A DNA stretch of 64,000 bases, taken from the NCBI GenBank assembly GCA_963777915.1, contig CAVZSH010000005.1, forward strand, positions 1,054,001-1,118,000, read 5' to 3'. How positions within the stretch are numbered: the first letter of the stretch is position 1; every line of letters begins with the position of its first letter. The DNA is from CAVUPF01 sp963777915. Lineage in GTDB: Bacteria > Actinomycetota > Thermoleophilia > Solirubrobacterales > 70-9. Shown here in pieces: positions 60,709-64,000 of this stretch. A program made the position numbers and the translations under genes. The notes under the pieces were generated by a model. It searched no databases. It was not told the origin of the DNA and was given only the letters and a program-made list of their open reading frames with translations.

Positions 60709-62088
60709 TCAGCCGTGGAAGCCGAAGGAGTCGGTGCCGCTCTTGGCGGCGGCGCCGGAGCTCGAGCCGCTGCCAGACGAAGAAGAGCCCGAGCCTGACG
60801 TCGATGCCTGCGGGGCGGGCGCCGATTCGGGGGGCGGCGTCGAGCTGGGTTCGATCCCGAACTCGGCCTGGCCCTCCTGGGTCGGGGTCTTACGCGGCGT
60901 CGGCGTCGAGCTGGGTTCGGAGGCCTGCGAGGAGCTGGAGCTGGACTCGGGCGGCGCCGCGGGCTTCGGTTCGGGGGCAGAAGGGGTGCTTGGTACCGAT
61001 GGCGCCTGCGAGATCGGTTCGGAGATCGCCTTCACCTGCGCCGGCGGCGAGTGGTGAGCGGCGGGCGACGGGGCGCTGATCCCGATCCCCGGCCCGACGA
61101 TGCCGGTCGCCAGGCAGGTCGCGGTGGTCGCGACCCCGGCGGTGCAGACCGCGGCGAGCTTCTGCCCGGTGCCCGCCAGGGCGCCGGCGCTGCCGGCGTC
61201 GCCGGGTTGGAAGGCGCCGGTCGCATTGAAGGCGGCGAAGCGGAGCTTCGCCACAGCCCCCTGGGCGGTGTGCGCCGCGGCGCCGAACCAGCGCGCGAGG
61301 CGATCGAGGCCGGCCGCGGCGGCGCCCAGGTGAGTCGTCGCGGCGCCGCCGAGCAGCGCGGCGCCGCCGAGCTCGTTCAGGTTCTCATGGAGGGCGGTGA
61401 GGAAGGAGCGGCAGGAGCCGCAGTGCTCGAAGTGGGCGTGGAGGACCTGCTCCTCTGCCTCGCTGGCCAAGCCGCTCGCCTGCTTCTCGAACAGCGAGCG
61501 GCGCGCCAGGCGGCGCATCTCGGGACAGAACTCCTGACCCTCGATCGCCTCCATCCGCTTTCTCACCTGACGGGTGGCGCGCAGCAGGAGCTGCTTAGCC
61601 GCCGGCACGCTGATACCGAGGCGCCGGGCGACCTCGGGCACACTGAGGCCGAGCCCGAAGTGCAGCAGGATCGCCTCGCGGTAGTTACCCCGCATCCGCG
61701 CCAGCGCCTCCTGCAGGCGCACCGCGTCCTCGCGGTGCTCGGCGCGCTCGACCGGGTTCGCGCTCTCGGTGCTCGCCTCGACGAGCCCCTCCAAGCCGAC
61801 CGTCGGGCGCGATGCGCGGCGGCGCAGCTGGTCGATCGCGGCGTTGCGGACGCTGGTGAAGAAAGCCGCTTGAAGGTTCCGCGGTGGCTCGCCCTCGGCG
61901 ACCTGGCGGTGGAGGCGGATCAAGACCTCCGCCACCGCGTCCTCTGCGTCGGCGTGGCTCAGCGAGCCGCCGAAGCGTTTGATCACATAGGCCTCGCCGA
62001 GCGGGCGCAGCCGCTCGCACTCACGCTCGAAGCTGCGCGCCTGCCGCCTGGCAGGCAGCTCGCTCAGGATCGCCGAGGCCGCCTCCAT
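60709..62088 (-). CDS. ECF sigma factor fused to zinc-finger and transmembrane/disordered tail
   Basis: This 459-residue protein has sigma regions 2 (HADAEDAVAEVLIRLHRQV) and 4 (GLSVPEVARRLGISVPAAKQ). An anti-sigma-like zinc finger HFEHCGSC follows (about 220-230, Hx3Cx2C). A hydrophobic helix comes near 310-335, then a Ser/Pro-rich tail with EFGIEP and a final SFGFHG. Sigma and its own sensor/inhibitor are thus in one polypeptide. It is the likely regulator of the transfer operon of element B. The start is at the ATG at 62088. Confidence 0.8.
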   Translation of the reverse strand: MEAASAILSELPARRQARSFERECERLRPLGEAYVIKRFGGSLSHADAEDAVAEVLIRLHRQVAEGEPPRNLQAAFFTSVRNAAIDQLRRRASRPTVGLEGLVEASTESANPVERAEHREDAVRLQEALARMRGNYREAILLHFGLGLSVPEVARRLGISVPAAKQLLLRATRQVRKRMEAIEGQEFCPEMRRLARRSLFEKQASGLASEAEEQVLHAHFEHCGSCRSFLTALHENLNELGGAALLGGAATTHLGAAAAGLDRLARWFGAAAHTAQGAVAKLRFAAFNATGAFQPGDAGSAGALAGTGQKLAAVCTAGVATTATCLATGIVGPGIGISAPSPAAHHSPPAQVKAISEPISQAPSVPSTPSAPEPKPAAPPESSSSSSQASEPSSTPTPRKTPTQEGQAEFGIEPSSTPPPESAPAPQASTSGSGSSSSGSGSSSGAAAKSGTDSFGFHG

Positions 62089-62242
62089 CAGCGACCGCGC
62101 CGGCGCCCCACAGCGCTACGGCGACTCTCTTTGCGCCGGTGAACCGGATTCATCACTACCAAGACGCACTCAAGGCCCAAATCGATACCCCCCTCTACAT
62201 CTACACGTAGCGAGGACCACCTCGCCACTCTAAAGCCACCGA

Positions 62243-62275
62243 GCACGGCCCGGCGCCCAACGCACCGGGCCGTGC
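62243..62275 (-). terminator. Terminator of the ssb transcript
   Basis: The 11-bp perfect stem GCACGGCCCGG / CCGGGCCGTGC has an 11-base loop and lies 12 bases past the SSB stop on the minus strand. Confidence 0.65.
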
Positions 62276-62286
62276 CAGGGACGGGC

Positions 62287-62628
62287 TCAGCCCTGATCGT
62301 CCTCGCCGCCCTCGCCGCCGCCGCGGCGCTGGCCGCCGCCGAGGAAGTCGACCCGATCGGCGGCGATCGAGTGCTCGGAGCGCTTCGCGCCGCCGTCGGA
62401 CTCCCACTCGCGGAAGCGCAGCCTCCCGACCACCGCCACCTGGCGGCCCTTGCTCAGGTACTGCTCGCAGGTCTCGGCCTGGCGGCCGAACGCCGAGACG
62501 TTGATGTAGAGGGGGGAGTCTTTGGAGCCGTTGCTCTCGGCGACGCGCATCGCGCACACCTTCGAGCTCCCTCCGTTTCGCATCTCGGGGTCCTTGGTCA
62601 GGGTCCCGATCAGTGTCACCGTGTTCAT
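62287..62628 (-). CDS. ssb: Single-stranded DNA-binding protein (element-encoded)
   Basis: This 113-residue OB-fold protein starts MNTVTLIGTLTKDPEMRNGG and has PLYINVSAFGRQAETCEQYL and GRQVAVVGRLRFREWES, the standard SSB core. The C-terminal tail is short and Gly-rich, ending GGEDDQG, and lacks the DDDIPF-type acidic end of housekeeping SSB. Element-borne SSBs protect transferred single strands. Confidence 0.9.
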   Translation of the reverse strand: MNTVTLIGTLTKDPEMRNGGSSKVCAMRVAESNGSKDSPLYINVSAFGRQAETCEQYLSKGRQVAVVGRLRFREWESDGGAKRSEHSIAADRVDFLGGGQRRGGGEGGEDDQG

Positions 62629-62670
62629 CTGCTTCCTCTCTTTCGGGGGCCTTGGCCCCGATTTGGGTGT

Positions 62671-64000
62671 TCAACCTCTTCGCCGGAGCGCCGGCAGCCG
62701 CTCCCAGGCGGGCACCACCCGCACCCGCGAGCTGCGCTGGCCGTCGCCGTGGTCAAGCTGGGCCACGTAGGCTTCCCCGGCCCGCAGCCGCTGCAGCTCG
62801 GACGGGTTGACCTCGAAGCGGTAACCGCGGGTGCGGGTGCCCTCCGCGGTGGGGCGCCCGAAGCGGTCGGTGCGGATCGTCGACTGCCAGGTCGGGATCG
62901 TGCCGATCAGCTCGGCGACCCACTCAGCGTCGGCCTGCTCGCCGACCCGGTGGCAGATGAGCGCCGAGATCGTCGCGCCGATCCGCTCGCGGACCGCGGG
63001 GCCGGCCTCGCGCAAGTCGGCGAGCGTCTGGGTGCCGACCGCGACGCTGAACCCCGCGGCCCGCCCGCGGGCGAAGAGGCGCTCCAGGGCGGGCGCCTCC
63101 AGCGCGCCGAACTCGTCGATCGCGACGAAGGTGCCGACGCCGCGGTCCATCAGGGCGCTAGCGGCGGCGCCGAGGTCGAGCAGGACCATCTGGGCGATCG
63201 CCCGGCCGATGTTGCCGGTGCGGTCGGTGTCGAAGCGAAAGTAGACGACCTCGCGCCGGGCGATCGCCGCGCGCAGGTCGAAGCTCGGGGCGCCGCTGGA
63301 GGGATCGAGCCAGGCTTGCGCGAAGTCCGAGGAGGCGAGGTTCTGCAGGCGTGCCCGCAGGCCCGAGACGGCGCGCTGCTGGTCGCCCTGAAGGGCGGCG
63401 ATCGCCTGCTTGGCCTCGGCGAGGACCTCGGCATCGCCGCCCCGGGAGGCGAGGTTGACCAGCTCGTCGGGAGTGCAGTGATGGGCGACGCTGGCGAGCG
63501 TGACCGGCTCGGGGCCGGCGTCAAGGACACGGAGCACGAGGCGCAGGAAGGGCGAGGCGGCCTGACGGTAAAAGCCGGCGTCGGCAGAGCCCCAGCTCTC
63601 CACAGCGATCAGCCGCTCGGAGCGCTCATCGACAGAGCCGTGGGCGAGCGGGTCATAGCCGCTCGGCCCGCTCGGGGAGAAGAGGTGAAATGGCACGCCG
63701 CGCGCTGCGGCGGCGCCTTCGGCCGCCTCCAGCATGGCGCTGTCGTTCTTCGCCTCCATCAACACGGCGCCGAAGCCCGAGCGGGTGACGTAGTCGACCC
63801 CCATCGCGCCGAGCGTGCTCGTCTTGCCGGCGCCACTGGCTCCTGCGATCAGCACGTGGCACCCCGAGCGGGCGCTGCCACGGCCGACCATCGCCAGCTC
63901 GCCGCGGTTGGTGCGGCCGATCGGCACGCCCTCTGCCAAGGCACGCTCGACCCGCGTGCCGCGCTCGGCGTGGCGGCGGCGCAGCGGGTCGAGCAGGCCG
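62671..64000 (-). CDS. VirD4/TraG-type coupling ATPase, element B (5' end outside window)
   Basis: The frame runs to the right edge without a stop (LLDPLRRRHAERGTRVERAL before the first internal TTG start at 63939). It has Walker A GASGAGKTSTL, LMEAKND, Walker B FVAIDEFGALEAPALERLF and GTQTLADLRE. The later WQSTIRTDRFG and AEGTRTRGYRFE match the element A coupling protein. The N-terminal membrane part is outside the window. Confidence 0.84.
   Translation of the reverse strand, partial: GLLDPLRRRHAERGTRVERALAEGVPIGRTNRGELAMVGRGSARSGCHVLIAGASGAGKTSTLGAMGVDYVTRSGFGAVLMEAKNDSAMLEAAEGAAAARGVPFHLFSPSGPSGYDPLAHGSVDERSERLIAVESWGSADAGFYRQAASPFLRLVLRVLDAGPEPVTLASVAHHCTPDELVNLASRGGDAEVLAEAKQAIAALQGDQQRAVSGLRARLQNLASSDFAQAWLDPSSGAPSFDLRAAIARREVVYFRFDTDRTGNIGRAIAQMVLLDLGAAASALMDRGVGTFVAIDEFGALEAPALERLFARGRAAGFSVAVGTQTLADLREAGPAVRERIGATISALICHRVGEQADAEWVAELIGTIPTWQSTIRTDRFGRPTAEGTRTRGYRFEVNPSELQRLRAGEAYVAQLDHGDGQRSSRVRVVPAWERLPALRRRG

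Larger units (their letters stand above)
43282..64000. mobile_element. Element B: tRNA-Gly integrated conjugative element, left part
   Basis: It begins at the tRNA-Gly fragment and contains integrase, excisionase, three toxin-antitoxin pairs, a Replic_Relax cluster, sigma factors, SSB, VirB4, VirB6-like, TcpC/TcpE-like and coupling-protein genes. That makes an almost complete conjugation set of the Gram-positive type. It runs off the right edge. The integrase is frameshifted, so excision may depend on another recombinase or the element is now fixed. Confidence 0.75.

Noticed and set aside
1..64000. CRISPR arrays or rRNA genes
   Set aside because: No regularly spaced repeats and no rRNA-like conserved blocks were seen on either strand.

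Overview
The window reads as chromosome of a high-GC actinobacterium. The lineage-typical secreted proteins, the Replic_Relax/TcpC/TcpE-type conjugation genes and the overall gene style suggest the class Thermoleophilia (Solirubrobacterales-like). This is an inference from gene content, because no rRNA gene is present.

The layout is three blocks. (1) About 1-20.32 kb is the right-hand part of an integrated mobile element (element A). It carries a VapBC45-type toxin-antitoxin pair, a translationally coupled restriction-modification operon with small membrane-protein genes, an ECF-like sigma factor behind a structured leader, a metal island (mntR-mntH and arsR-CDF exporter), a cytochrome oxidase assembly pair (SCO/CtaG), a Replic_Relax protein, a VirD4-type coupling protein, a NYN-domain protein and a tyrosine integrase. 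It ends at a 3' fragment of tRNA-Met(CAU) followed by a terminator. (2) About 20.32-43.28 kb looks like host chromosome: secreted proteins, a duplicated and decaying lipoprotein/zinc-ribbon module around an IS110 remnant, metabolic enzymes, an MlaE-type permease, a MocR regulator with its flavin oxidase neighbour, threonine synthase, a divergent leucyl-tRNA synthetase and a VapBC pair. (3) From about 43.28 kb to the right edge is a second element (element B). It starts at a 3' fragment of tRNA-Gly(UCC), then has relBE, a frameshifted integrase, an excisionase, vapBC, a Replic_Relax/ATPase/Replic_Relax cluster, a second sigma factor with the same leader RNA, and a long minus-strand operon for a Gram-positive-type conjugation system (VirB1-like hydrolase, VirB6-like, VirB4, TcpE, pilin-like, TcpC, an ECF sigma with fused zinc finger, SSB, VirD4-type coupling ATPase). 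That last gene runs off the window.

The two elements face each other across about 23 kb of host DNA, and their integrases use different tRNA genes. They share homologous sigma factors, leader RNAs, Replic_Relax proteins and coupling ATPases, so they look like related members of one family of integrative elements.

The most novel-looking signals are: the shared leader RNA, with a Shine-Dalgarno-sequestering hairpin and exchangeable stems; the paired intact and degenerate nuclease-like Replic_Relax paralogues; the 26-bp perfect inverted repeat next to the mobilisation genes; and a 38-bp direct repeat of a sigma-gene 3' end that brackets the metal island.
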